Shown here piece after piece: positions 8,281-15,885 of a stretch of DNA of 19,741 nt. Origin of the DNA: Prevotellaceae bacterium UBA1075 (GTDB lineage: Bacteria; Bacteroidota; Bacteroidia; Bacteroidales; Bacteroidaceae). A model generated the notes under the pieces. That model had not been told where the DNA came from. It did not search any database and saw only the letters and a program-made list of their open reading frames with translations. Within the stretch, counting starts at the first letter, position 1, and the number at the start of each line of letters is the position of its first letter. The position numbers and the translations under genes were made by a program. Where the stretch lies: NCBI GenBank assembly GCA_002316015.1, contig DCCS01000036.1, forward strand, positions 1-19,741, read 5' to 3'.

Positions 8281-9120
8281 ATGAAGAAAATCATACCCAT
8301 CATCTGCCTGGCAATCACATCCTGCCTGGCAAGCAGCGCACAGGAGCGCCACCTGCTGGTGCTCCACACAAGTGACACGCACTCATGCGTGGAGCCTGTA
8401 TCCAGGAACTTCAGCGACACGGCACAGGCCGACAAGGGCGGGTTCCTGCGCAGGGCGGCCCTAATAAAGCAGTTGCGAAAGGAGCGGCCCGAACTGCTCC
8501 TGCTGGACTGCGGGGACTTCAGCCAGGGCTCGGCCTACTACAACCTCTACCATGGTGAGGTGGAGGTGAAACTGATGAACGCCATGGGGTACGACGCCTG
8601 CACCATAGGCAACCACGAGTTCGACTTCGGCCTGGACAACCTGGCACGCCTCATCCGCATGGCCGACTTCCCCTTTGTGTGCTGCAACTACGATTTCACG
8701 GGTACGCCATGCGAGGGACTGGTGAAGCCCTATATGATAATAGAACGCGCGGGGGTGCGCGTGGGAATCCTGGGAGTATGCCCCCAGCCCGACGGACTGG
8801 TGACGAAATCCAACTACGAACCCATGAAGTACACCGACCCTGCCGTGGCCGCACAGCCTGTCATCAATCTGCTCAGAAACCAGGAACATTGTGACCTGGT
8901 CATCTGCCTGAGCCACCTGGGGCTGGCCAAGGGCAAGGGATACGACGAGGACTTCATCGCGCGCACCACAGGGATAGACCTCCTTCTGGGCGGACACACG
9001 CACACCTACCTGTCCCACCCCGCCCATGCCATTGACAAGGCCGGACACGAGGTGATGATCGACCACATGGGCAAGAACGGGCGCTTTGTGGGCAGCATGG
9101 ACATCACGCTGGCCCCATAA
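8281..9120 (+). CDS. Secreted metallophosphatase, 5'-nucleotidase N-terminal domain
   Basis: A protein of 279 residues carrying the calcineurin-like dinuclear-metal phosphatase domain of the 5'-nucleotidase family. Metal ligands are visible in order: D32 and H34 (SDTHS), D79 (GDFSQG), N111-H112 (GNHEFD), H212 (SHLG), H239 and H241 (GGHTH). The chain stops after this domain, so the nucleotide-binding C-terminal domain is missing and is supplied by the gene just upstream. The N-terminus MKKIIPIICLAITSC can be read as a lipoprotein signal with C15 as the lipidated residue (I-T-S-C) or as an ordinary signal cleaved after AQ (residue 21). It acts outside the cytoplasm. Known relatives hydrolyse nucleoside monophosphates, UDP-sugars or cyclic nucleotides. 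It is likely co-transcribed with the upstream gene; no promoter was seen in the 79-nt gap. Confidence 0.92.
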   Translation: MKKIIPIICLAITSCLASSAQERHLLVLHTSDTHSCVEPVSRNFSDTAQADKGGFLRRAALIKQLRKERPELLLLDCGDFSQGSAYYNLYHGEVEVKLMNAMGYDACTIGNHEFDFGLDNLARLIRMADFPFVCCNYDFTGTPCEGLVKPYMIIERAGVRVGILGVCPQPDGLVTKSNYEPMKYTDPAVAAQPVINLLRNQEHCDLVICLSHLGLAKGKGYDEDFIARTTGIDLLLGGHTHTYLSHPAHAIDKAGHEVMIDHMGKNGRFVGSMDITLAP

Positions 9121-9297
9121 GGACACAGAGGGGCTGCCTCCTGCCCCATGCCCCGGTGCCAGCATTCCGGCCCCCCGCCCTGTACACCACCTTTTCACGG
9201 CTGGAACGGGCCGAAAGGCTTGACGCGCCAGACACAGTCACCCTGCGGGCGGACCGGGGAAAGGCCGCGCATGGCACACATGAGGACGTGTGCACAA

Positions 9298-9419
9298 TCC
9301 AAGGAAGTCCTCATACCGCAAGGGCGTACAAAGAAACCGGGCGTGTGCGCAACCACTCAAATGGTCACGCACACGCCCGTGTATTCTTTTCGCTACCCGT
9401 GTGAGAGCCTTACCTTGGA
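9298..9419. terminator. Nested 122-nt foldback between convergent genes, probable bidirectional terminator
   Basis: Complementary blocks are nested: 9298-9304 with 9413-9419 (7 bp), 9310-9315 with 9400-9405 (one G-T), an A-rich arm 9330-9336 with the T-rich 9382-9389, then 9339-9349 with 9368-9378 (11 bp perfect) and 9352-9355 with 9362-9365. T-rich sequence follows the inner stem on both strands. It lies between the ends of the metallophosphatase (+) and the ferredoxin (-). The flanks 9121-9297 and 9420-9558 show no gene I trust. Confidence 0.5.
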
Positions 9420-9558
9420 CACCAAACTCCCGGCAGACCCGCCTGTCACACGCTACGCACAAGGAGAACACTGCCACAGAAGCACCTCTTCCCGACAAAA
9501 AAGACACACATTGCCTCCCCTCGGTAAAAGGCCGGGAAAGTGTCTCCCCCGTGCTGCC

Positions 9559-9729
9559 CTACGCCTGCAGAGAGATTGCTCCGCTGGGGCAAACGTCAGC
9601 GCATGTGCCGCACTCCGTGCACATCTCGGGGTTGATAGAGTACTTCTCGCCCTCGGAGATAGCCCCCACGGGACACTCGTCAATACATGTGCCGCAAGCA
9701 ACACAATCATCACCAATTACGTATGCCAT
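9559..9729 (-). CDS. 2x[4Fe-4S] ferredoxin
   Basis: A complete 56-residue clostridial-type ferredoxin. Two C-x2-C-x2-C-x3-C-P motifs bind one cubane cluster each: C9, C12, C15, C19 and C37, C40, C43, C47. Family convention has the fourth Cys of each set completing the other cluster. It is a soluble low-potential electron carrier in the cytoplasm for anaerobic enzymes such as pyruvate:ferredoxin oxidoreductase. The start at 9729 (MAYVIGDDC) is the family start; the open frame upstream is leader. A promoter lies 50 nt upstream. It is monocistronic, between a convergent and a divergent gene. Confidence in the identity is very high; the partner enzyme cannot be named. Confidence 0.97.
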   Translation of the reverse strand: MAYVIGDDCVACGTCIDECPVGAISEGEKYSINPEMCTECGTCADVCPSGAISLQA

Positions 9730-9778
9730 AATCTTCAAGTTTTGTTGTTTATATGAATTCCTGTTCGTATTGTGCCTG

Positions 9779-9786
9779 CAAAGGTA
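9779..9786 (-). promoter_or_regulatory. -7 element of the ferredoxin gene
   Basis: The minus strand reads TACCTTTG, a perfect TAnnTTTG match followed by GC, 49 nt before the ATG. Only a weak TGTC-like sequence stands at the -33 position. Confidence 0.6.
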
Positions 9787-9895
9787 ATTGATTTTAGTGA
9801 CACGGGACACCTGGGCCACCATGTTTTTTTCCTCACGCTCATCAAAAACAATGACCTGCGCAATAAAGCGGCCCGCACACGCGTTATTCACTATG

Positions 9896-10612
9896 ATGAA
9901 ATCCACGCCCGCACACGCACTTTGCCTGGTGCTTTGCCTGGCCTGCGCCCTTGGCGCAGGAGCGCAAAAGCGCAAGGTGATGAACCGCCCCTACCTGGAC
10001 ATGCGGAAGCTGCACTATGGCTTCCTCATCGGACTTCACATACAGGACATGGAGATGCGGAACAACGGCTTCGTGGACCCCACCACGGGACAGCAGTGGT
10101 ATGCCGACGTGGACAACTACAACCCCGGTTTCAGCGTGGGCGTGCTGGGCGAGTTGCGCCTCAACAAGCACCTTTCGCTGCGGCTCTCACCCACCATGCA
10201 TTTCGGCCAGAAGCACATCCTCTTCCACGAGCAGACGAGCGGCAGGGACACCACGCAGAACATCAAGAGCACTTACATATCCCTGCCCCTGGACTTGAAG
10301 TTCGCCGCCCCGCGCTACAACAACTTCCGCCCCTACCTGACAGCAGGCGTAAACCCGATGGTGGACCTCACCACCAAGAAGCACTCGGCACTCATGCTCA
10401 AGCCCTTCGACTGCTACCTGGAGGTGGGCATGGGCTGTGACATCTACCTGCCCTTCTTCAAGCTCAACCCTGAGCTCAAGTTCTGTTTCGGCCTGGCAGA
10501 CATCCTGAAGAAGAACCGAAAGGACTTGATCGACAACACGCTCCTCAAGTACACCAGAAGCCTGGACGGCGCCTCGTCCAAGATGATTGTGCTCACGCTC
10601 TACTTCGAGTAG
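9896..10612 (+). CDS. PorT-family outer-membrane beta-barrel protein (type IX secretion associated)
   Basis: A protein of about 238 residues with a signal peptide (MKSTPAHALCLVLCLACALG, ending AQ at residue 24). An ATG three bases earlier (9893) is equally possible. After a short basic linker comes the PorT-like start of the barrel (LHYGFLIGLHIQDMEM). Alternating beta strands follow (LRLNKHLSLRLSPTMHFGQ, STYISLPLDLKFAA, FRPYLTAGVNP, DCYLEVGMGCDIYLP). The end has the paired-strand motif KLNPELKFCFGLADIL and a final strand closing in FE, typical of outer-membrane barrels. Length and layout match PorT, needed for the type IX secretion system and gliding in Bacteroidetes. No other secretion gene is adjacent, so assignment to PorT rather than a general PorT-like barrel is moderate. 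It is divergent from the ferredoxin; no clear promoter was found. Confidence 0.75.
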   Translation: MKSTPAHALCLVLCLACALGAGAQKRKVMNRPYLDMRKLHYGFLIGLHIQDMEMRNNGFVDPTTGQQWYADVDNYNPGFSVGVLGELRLNKHLSLRLSPTMHFGQKHILFHEQTSGRDTTQNIKSTYISLPLDLKFAAPRYNNFRPYLTAGVNPMVDLTTKKHSALMLKPFDCYLEVGMGCDIYLPFFKLNPELKFCFGLADILKKNRKDLIDNTLLKYTRSLDGASSKMIVLTLYFE

Positions 10613-10668
10613 GCCGCAAGCCACGGCAGGGAAGCCCGGCGCGCCCGCGCCATCCCCACCACATATGC

Positions 10669-10735
10669 AATGCCCGCAACATGCGGATTCCCCCACAGGC
10701 TGCTCTGCCTGGGAAATCCACACGTTGCGGGCATT
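10669..10735 (-). terminator. Long hairpin terminator between convergent genes
   Basis: Arms 10669-10693 and 10711-10735 match at 22 of 25 positions, and an inner CAGGC/GCCTG stem closes on a 6-nt loop. All three mismatches become G-U pairs in the minus-strand RNA, so the structure is best formed in the transcript of the aminotransferase, which ends 86 nt upstream in that direction. It may also serve the PorT-like gene on the plus strand. No U-run is present on either side. Confidence 0.6.
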
Positions 10736-10820
10736 TCTGTATCGCACTCCCCCACCCCCCGCAAGCCCTGGGGAAGTGCGGTTCCTCCTCCCTGGGGCAA
10801 GCCGGGCAAGGGCATCCCTG

Positions 10821-12017
10821 CTACTTGAGGCGCGCCAGCGTGTCGGCGATGCGGCGCATGGCCTCGGTGATGTTGGCCTCACTGGTGGCATAGCTCATGC
10901 GGAAGTATCCGGGTGCCCCAAAAGCGTCACCGCCCACTGTGGCCACATGCCCCACCTCGAGCAGGTACATGGCCAGGTCGGTGCTGTTGCTTATCACGCG
11001 GTCACCGTCACGCTTTCCGAAGAAGCCGCTGCACTTGGGGAACAGGTAGAAGGCCCCATGGGGATTGTTGACCTCCAGCCCCGGTATCTCGCGGGCCAGG
11101 CGCACGATGAGGTCGCGCCTGCGCTCAAAGGCGCGGCGCATCACCTCCACGCACTCCTGCGAACCAGTGTAGGCGGCCTCGGCAGCCTTCTGCGACACTG
11201 AGCAGGGGCCGCTCGTGTATTGTCCCTGCAGCTTGTTGCAGCCCTTCACCACCCATTCGGGAGCCGCGATGAAGCCTATGCGCCATCCTGTCATGGCATA
11301 AGCCTTGCTCACGCCATTGACTATCACCACACGGTCCTTGATGTCGGGGAACTGTGCCATGCTGGCGTGCGCCCCCACATAGTTGATGTGCTCGTATATC
11401 TCATCGGCGATGACCATCACGCGCTCGTGGCGGAGCAGCACATCCTTGAGTGCCTCCAGCTCGTCCGCGCTATAGACCGACCCTGTGGGATTGCTGGGCG
11501 AGCACAGGATGAGGGCGCGCGTGCGCGGTGTGATGGCCTGCTCCAGCTGCTCGGGTGTCACCTTGAAATCCTGTCCGATGGTGGTGGGGATGGGCACAGG
11601 CGTACCCTCGGCCAGCAGCACCATCTGCGGGTAGCTCACCCAGTAGGGAGCCGGGATGATGACCTCGTCCCCCGGGTTGACCAGGGCCATGACGGTGTTG
11701 CACACACTCTGCTTGGCCCCGTTGCTGCACAGGATCTGGCCGGGCTGGTAGTCCAGTCCGTTCTCGCGCCTGAGTTTCTCCACTATGGCCTTCCTCAGTT
11801 CGGGGTATCCGGGCACGGGAGAGTACCGGGTCCAGTTGTCCCGCACCGCCTTGATGGCCGCCTCCTTGATGTGTTCGGGTGTGTTGAAGTCGGGCTCTCC
11901 CACACTCATGTTGATTATGTCCACTCCCTGGGCCCTGAGTTCGCCGCTGCGCTGGCTCATGGCCAGCGTCGCGCTGGGCGACAGACGGTTGAGTCTGTCT
12001 GACAGAATGTTCTCCAT
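10821..12017 (-). CDS. PLP-dependent aminotransferase class I/II, aspartate aminotransferase type
   Basis: A protein of 398 residues, standard for fold-type I aminotransferases of the aspartate aminotransferase Ib/Ig subgroup. Visible features: SVGEPDFNTP (38-47, substrate loop), Y71 region (PGYPELR), PYWVSYP (124-130), SPSNPTG (173-179, N176 contacting PLP O3'), DEIYEH (205-210, D205 for the pyridine nitrogen), VSKAYAMTGWRIG (236-248) with K238 as the Schiff-base lysine, and YFRMSYA (371-377) with R373 for the substrate alpha-carboxylate. The reaction is reversible amino transfer between an amino acid, most likely aspartate, and 2-oxoglutarate. The start at 12017 (MENILSDRL) fits family alignments. 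It is the last gene of the operon, 73 nt after ribBA, with no promoter seen in that gap. The exact amino-acid specificity is not readable. Confidence 0.9.
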   Translation of the reverse strand: MENILSDRLNRLSPSATLAMSQRSGELRAQGVDIINMSVGEPDFNTPEHIKEAAIKAVRDNWTRYSPVPGYPELRKAIVEKLRRENGLDYQPGQILCSNGAKQSVCNTVMALVNPGDEVIIPAPYWVSYPQMVLLAEGTPVPIPTTIGQDFKVTPEQLEQAITPRTRALILCSPSNPTGSVYSADELEALKDVLLRHERVMVIADEIYEHINYVGAHASMAQFPDIKDRVVIVNGVSKAYAMTGWRIGFIAAPEWVVKGCNKLQGQYTSGPCSVSQKAAEAAYTGSQECVEVMRRAFERRRDLIVRLAREIPGLEVNNPHGAFYLFPKCSGFFGKRDGDRVISNSTDLAMYLLEVGHVATVGGDAFGAPGYFRMSYATSEANITEAMRRIADTLARLK

Positions 12018-12090
12018 CTCTTGTATGTTTATGGTTTCAGAGTTGCTCTCTTGCCTTTGTGCTTTCTGTCGCACGGGTGAGGGTCGCCGG

Positions 12091-13296
12091 CTACAGCTTG
12101 TGCCCCATGCGTACGCGCTTGGTCTCGAGGTAGCGCTTGTTGTAGGGGTTGGGCTGCACCACGATGGGCACGTTCTCCACTATCTGCAGCCCGTAACTCT
12201 CCAGTCCCACGCGCTTGACGGGGTTGTTGGTGATAAGCCGTATCTTGCCCACGCCCAGTTCCCTCAGTATCTGCGCGCCCACGCCGTACTCGCGCTCGTC
12301 GGGCTGGAAGCCCAGGTGGATGTTGGCATCCACCGTGTCGTCACCCTCTTCCTGTAGCCTGTAGGCCGCGATCTTGTTCATCAGCCCTATGCCTCGCCCT
12401 TCCTGGTTGAGATACACCACGACTCCCTTTCCCTCTTTGTCAACCATCTGCATGGCCCGGTGCAGCTGCTCGCCGCAGTCACAGCGCTTACTTCCGAAGA
12501 TGTCGCCCGTCACGCAACTGCTGTGCATGCGCACGAGCACGGGCTCGTCGGGTTTCCACTCGCCCTTGATGAGCGCCACATGCTCCAGCCCGTTGCTCTT
12601 CTGGCGGAAGGGTATGATGTGGAAGTTACCGTACTCGGTGGGCAGTTTGGCCTCCACACCGCGCTCCACCAGCGATTCCCGCCTGAGCCTGTAGGCGATA
12701 AGGTCGCGTATGCATATGATCTTGAGCCCGTGCTCCTGCGCGACCTGGCGCAGTTGGGGCATGCGTGCCATGGTGCCGTCCTCGTTGAGTATCTCGATGA
12801 GCGCGGCGGCCGGCTGCAGCCCTGCCAGGCGCGCGAGGTCAACGGCGGCCTCGGTGTGCCCGGCGCGCTTGAGCACGCCCTTGTCCTGGGCATATAGGGG
12901 GTTGATGTGTCCGGGGCGTCCAAAGTCGGTGGGACGGCGCGCAGGATCGGCCAGCGCGCGTATGGTGGCGGCGCGGTCATGCGTGCTCACGCCGGTGGTG
13001 CATCCCTCCAGCAGGTCCACGGTGACGGTGAACGGGGTGCCCAGCATGCTCGTGTTCTCCTGCACCTGGTGCGGCAGTTCGAGTTCCCTGGCCCTGCTGA
13101 TGGTGATGGGGGCGCACAGCACCCCGCGCCCGTAACGCAGCATGAAGTTGACCTTCTCGGGCGTGATCATCTCGGCGGGAGTGATGAAGTCGCCCTCGTT
13201 CTCGCGGTCCTCATCATCCACTACGATGACAAACTTGCCTTGTCTGAAGTCCTCAAGAGCCTCCTCAATGGTGGCCAGTGTCACTTTGTCATTCAT
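12091..13296 (-). CDS. ribBA: Bifunctional DHBP synthase / GTP cyclohydrolase II
   Basis: A full-length protein of 401 residues. Residues 1-205 are 3,4-dihydroxy-2-butanone-4-phosphate synthase, with the metal- and substrate-binding acidic loop DDEDRENEGD (27-36), TGVSTHDR (101-108) and the GHTEA motif (146-150). Residues about 206-401 are GTP cyclohydrolase II, with RMHSSCVTGD (256-265), GSKRCDCG (268-275) whose Cys 261, 272 and 274 bind zinc, and EGRGIGL. These two reactions feed ribulose 5-phosphate and GTP into riboflavin synthesis; both act in the cytoplasm. The ATG overlaps the end of the upstream permease gene by 8 nt, so translation is likely coupled. No FMN riboswitch is visible before it, and other rib genes are not in the window. 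Confidence 0.97.
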   Translation of the reverse strand: MNDKVTLATIEEALEDFRQGKFVIVVDDEDRENEGDFITPAEMITPEKVNFMLRYGRGVLCAPITISRARELELPHQVQENTSMLGTPFTVTVDLLEGCTTGVSTHDRAATIRALADPARRPTDFGRPGHINPLYAQDKGVLKRAGHTEAAVDLARLAGLQPAAALIEILNEDGTMARMPQLRQVAQEHGLKIICIRDLIAYRLRRESLVERGVEAKLPTEYGNFHIIPFRQKSNGLEHVALIKGEWKPDEPVLVRMHSSCVTGDIFGSKRCDCGEQLHRAMQMVDKEGKGVVVYLNQEGRGIGLMNKIAAYRLQEEGDDTVDANIHLGFQPDEREYGVGAQILRELGVGKIRLITNNPVKRVGLESYGLQIVENVPIVVQPNPYNKRYLETKRVRMGHKL

Positions 13297-15199
13297 ATTG
13301 TTGCTTGTTTATACGTTCCACTATCTGTGTGTTTATCCTCTGGATGGTGTTCATGTCGTTCCACAGGCGCAGGCGGTAGCGCCAGATGCGCAGCCAGAAA
13401 AACAGCCCCAGCGGGAAGAACAGCCCCACGGCGGCGTTCAGGCGTGCCGAGTGGAACGGCCTGGTGTGCGCCGCAGTCTCCAGCACGGGGTACTCGTTGA
13501 TGCGGGCCAGTATCACCGCGTCGCGGCTGTTGTGCAGTTCCTCCACCAGCTGCTCCAGGCGGTCGCTGAGGCACTCCACCTCGCGGTCTTCCCTGTAGTG
13601 GAAGAAGATGCGCGAATAGGAGGGCATGCGCACGAGCCGTGCCTCGCGGCTGTAGGCCTGGCAGTCACGGGAGAGAGCCTCCAGGCTGGCCACCACACGG
13701 CTGTACCGGGGGTCGTCGATGACGACTTCCTTGCGGTTGATGACGCGCGAGGAGCGCATTCCAAGGAGGCGGCGCAGGAAATTGCGGTAGCCCTCGACAC
13801 TGAACACGGCGCTGTCCTTGTTGGCGCGGCTGGTCAGGAACACACCCACAGGCAGCAGCACCGCGCTGCTGAGCCAGATGCCTGACAGCACATTCCACGC
13901 GCCCGTCTTGGCCATCTTCTCCCCGGCCACGTTGATGATGTAGTAGAAGATGAATATCAACACACTCACCACCACCGGCAAGCCCAGCCCGCCCTTGCGG
14001 ATGATGGCTCCCAGAGGCGCGCCGATGAAGAAGAAGAGCAGGCAGGCCAGGCTCAGCGTGAACTTCTTCTGCTCCTCTATGCGGTGCCGGCGCAGGGTGT
14101 AGTTGGTCTCGTCCGTGATAATGGAGCGGTAGTCGTACTCCGCGCGCAGCCCCTCGGCATGCGACAGGGCCGACCGCCAGGCCAGGGTGCGCTGCTCGTC
14201 GGTGAGGCGCGCATACAGGGTGTCAAACGGTTGTGCCTGGTCTGCCTCGCGCACCACACGCAGCGAATCGCTCGCGCCTCCGGGGACATTCTTGCACAGG
14301 AGGGTGCTCATGGTACTGGCCGCGATGGCATGCCCCATGCTGTCAACGGCCACCCTCAGGGAGTCGATGCCCCGTCTGATATCGCGGAGCCCCTTGGTCT
14401 GCGCGTTTCCCGAAAAGAGGTTGGCGTCCATGAGGTTGAAGTTGGCGTCAAAGGGTATCAAGTCCACCTCGCTCACAAAGGACTCGCGCATGTATGGCAC
14501 GCTGGCCCTGAGCATGTTGCCGCCGCTCTGGGAGTCCATGTTGCGGAACCGCTCACCGTGAAACAGCGTGAGCTTCAGATGCCGCTTGTCGGCGGTGCTC
14601 TGCAGGCGCGCGCTGTCGGCCAGCACTATCTGGGCATCCTCGTATCCTTCTGTGGTACTGTATATCATCACGCCGTAGAGCATTCCGGAGCGCGTGTCCT
14701 TGTGGTGCACATACAGGTTGTAGCCGGGTATCTCGCTGTAGAAGACTCCCTCGGGTATCTCCAGTTCGGGCGACTTCTGCTTCATGCTCCACACCAGGGT
14801 CGCCAGCTGCTTGGTGGCCTCGGGGCCTACATGGTTCTGGAAATAAAAGCTGCCCAGGCACACGCAGAGCGCGAAAATGAGCACTGGCTGCAGGATACGC
14901 ACCAGGGGGATGCCGCTGGCCTTCATGGCCAGGAGCTCCAGCCGCTCGCCCATGTTGCCGAACGAGATGAGGCTCGCGAGCAGCACGGCCATGGGCAGGG
15001 ACATGGGCACCAGGGTGAGCCCGCTGTAAAAAAAGAACTTGGCGAGCACGCCCAGCGAAAGCCCCTTGCCCACGAGTTCCTCGACATATCGCCACATGAA
15101 CTGCATCATGAAGATAAAGAGGCAAATGAAGAACGTACCCGCGAAGAGCAGCAGATAGTCCTTCAGAATGAATATGTCGAGCCTCTTGAATATCCTCAT
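13289..15199 (-). CDS. LptF/LptG (YjgP/YjgQ) family permease
   Basis: A protein of 636 residues with the LptF/G architecture. Three N-terminal membrane segments (about 15-35, 57-80, 102-120) include the conserved GERLELLAMKASGIPLVRI stretch (84-102) that contacts the LptB ATPase. A periplasmic domain follows (about 121-378), then three more segments (380-400, 406-424, 436-456). A long extra C-terminal part with a seventh hydrophobic segment (588-603) is typical of Bacteroidetes members and absent from the roughly 360-residue enterobacterial proteins. LptF and LptG, with LptB, extract lipopolysaccharide from the inner membrane for transport to the surface. Which of the two this is cannot be told. 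The start at 15199 (MRIFKRLDIFILKDYL) is the classical family start; the open frame beyond it runs over the promoter and tandem repeats and is not coding. It is the first gene of the operon. Confidence 0.9.
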   Translation of the reverse strand: MRIFKRLDIFILKDYLLLFAGTFFICLFIFMMQFMWRYVEELVGKGLSLGVLAKFFFYSGLTLVPMSLPMAVLLASLISFGNMGERLELLAMKASGIPLVRILQPVLIFALCVCLGSFYFQNHVGPEATKQLATLVWSMKQKSPELEIPEGVFYSEIPGYNLYVHHKDTRSGMLYGVMIYSTTEGYEDAQIVLADSARLQSTADKRHLKLTLFHGERFRNMDSQSGGNMLRASVPYMRESFVSEVDLIPFDANFNLMDANLFSGNAQTKGLRDIRRGIDSLRVAVDSMGHAIAASTMSTLLCKNVPGGASDSLRVVREADQAQPFDTLYARLTDEQRTLAWRSALSHAEGLRAEYDYRSIITDETNYTLRRHRIEEQKKFTLSLACLLFFFIGAPLGAIIRKGGLGLPVVVSVLIFIFYYIINVAGEKMAKTGAWNVLSGIWLSSAVLLPVGVFLTSRANKDSAVFSVEGYRNFLRRLLGMRSSRVINRKEVVIDDPRYSRVVASLEALSRDCQAYSREARLVRMPSYSRIFFHYREDREVECLSDRLEQLVEELHNSRDAVILARINEYPVLETAAHTRPFHSARLNAAVGLFFPLGLFFWLRIWRYRLRLWNDMNTIQRINTQIVERINKQQYE

Positions 15200-15240
15200 T
15201 ATTATATGTGCGTGCGCGCATGCAGGAATGCACTTGCTTG

Positions 15241-15248
15241 CAAAGGTA
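15241..15248 (-). promoter_or_regulatory. -7 element of the lptF/G-ribBA-aminotransferase operon
   Basis: TACCTTTG on the minus strand, followed by GC, 41 nt before the permease ATG. The -33 position holds no clear TTTG. Confidence 0.6.
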
Positions 15249-15343
15249 TAACATTTTCGCTTTTCCACAGCATAACAGGCAAGCAATAAGAGTCTCGCCC
15301 GCATCCCACAAGGGAGGAGGAGCCCATTCCTGCCACCGCTCCC

Positions 15344-15453
15344 GCCAACGCATGCCGCCGCGATCGCCAACGCATGCCGCCGCGACCGCCAACGCATGCC
15401 GCTGCAATTGACAACGCATGCCGCTGCAATCGCCAACGCATGCCGCTGCGGTT
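15344..15453. repeat. Five tandem copies of a 22-bp repeat
   Basis: Units begin at 15344, 15366, 15388, 15410 and 15432, with the consensus GCCAACGCATGCCGCTGCAATC written in two parts as GCCAACGCATG and CCGCYGCRAYC. All five share the 12-nt core CAACGCATGCCG around the palindrome GCATGC. Variation is confined mostly to the last eight positions. A degenerate sixth unit may precede at 15322-15343. There are no spacers, so this is not CRISPR. It lies about 95 nt upstream of the permease operon -7 element and could be an array of protein-binding sites or a slippage-prone minisatellite. The flank 15454-15720 holds only short unrelated hairpins and no gene I trust. Confidence 0.9.
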
Positions 15454-15721
15454 GACATCCAAACCCGCCAGACGGGCGGACAGACGCCAGGGGCATTCAT
15501 CCCCATCCCACATTGGGGAGGGGGCCAAGCAGGTCTGCCAAGGTTTCGCTGGAAGCCCGCACCTCCCCACAGCACGCGGATGCCAAAGGCCAACAGCCAC
15601 GCCGCCACAGAACACACGCCCTTACCGGCGGGCGGGCGGGGAGGCTTCCACAAACCAAAAACGGTGCGCCGCCCGACCTGGGGCAACGCACCTTTCCTGA
15701 CGCAGATCTCTCGTCTTAGGG

Positions 15722-15848
15722 TTAGAAAAGAAAAAAGAAGCGACTCTCACGGGCAGCTTCTTCTAACTAACAATCTTTATTAACCTAAAAACTAACTAAA
15801 ACTAACAATCTCCGTTATCTGTCAAACCGATCTTTTCTTTTCCTTTTG
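15722..15848 (-). ncRNA. Candidate small RNA between an orphan promoter and a terminator
   Basis: A full promoter at 15854-15885 predicts a transcript starting near 15848. It has no ORF. It runs through an A-rich start and two copies of AGATTGTTAGTT (near 15804-15815 and 15765-15776). It ends in a hairpin, GAAGC (15760-15756) with GCTTC (15741-15737) around a 14-nt loop TGCCCGTGAGAGTC, followed by a U-rich tail (CTTCTTTTTTCTTTT). The length is about 120 nt. The nearest gene downstream has its own promoter about 480 nt away. It was not matched to a known family from memory; it lacks the long central-bubble rod of 6S RNA. Confidence 0.5.
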
Positions 15849-15853
15849 CACCG

Positions 15854-15885
15854 CAAAGTTACAACGGTGTTTTCATTCGCGCAAA
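15854..15885 (-). promoter_or_regulatory. Strong Bacteroidetes-type promoter without a downstream gene
   Basis: On the minus strand TTTG (15885-15882), exactly 20 nt, then TAACTTTG (15861-15854): the best promoter match in the window. It points away from the plus-strand gene at 16332 into the candidate small RNA. The stretch 15886-16317 upstream shows an AT-rich patch (15890-15965) and otherwise no gene or clear signal. Confidence 0.7.

Noticed and set aside
9772..10440. Plus-strand 222-codon frame overlapping the PorT-like gene
   Set aside because: It is an out-of-frame shadow: no signal peptide or domain, while the overlapping frame has a clear signal peptide and barrel strands.
15344..15453. 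CRISPR array
   Set aside because: Units are contiguous 22-mers without spacers, and there are no cas genes.
15200..15496. N-terminal extension of the LptF/G permease
   Set aside because: The open frame reads through the -7 element and the 22-bp repeats; the family start MRIFKRL at 15199 is correct.
15722..15848. 6S RNA
   Set aside because: The sequence is too short and largely unpaired; the long rod with a central bubble is missing.
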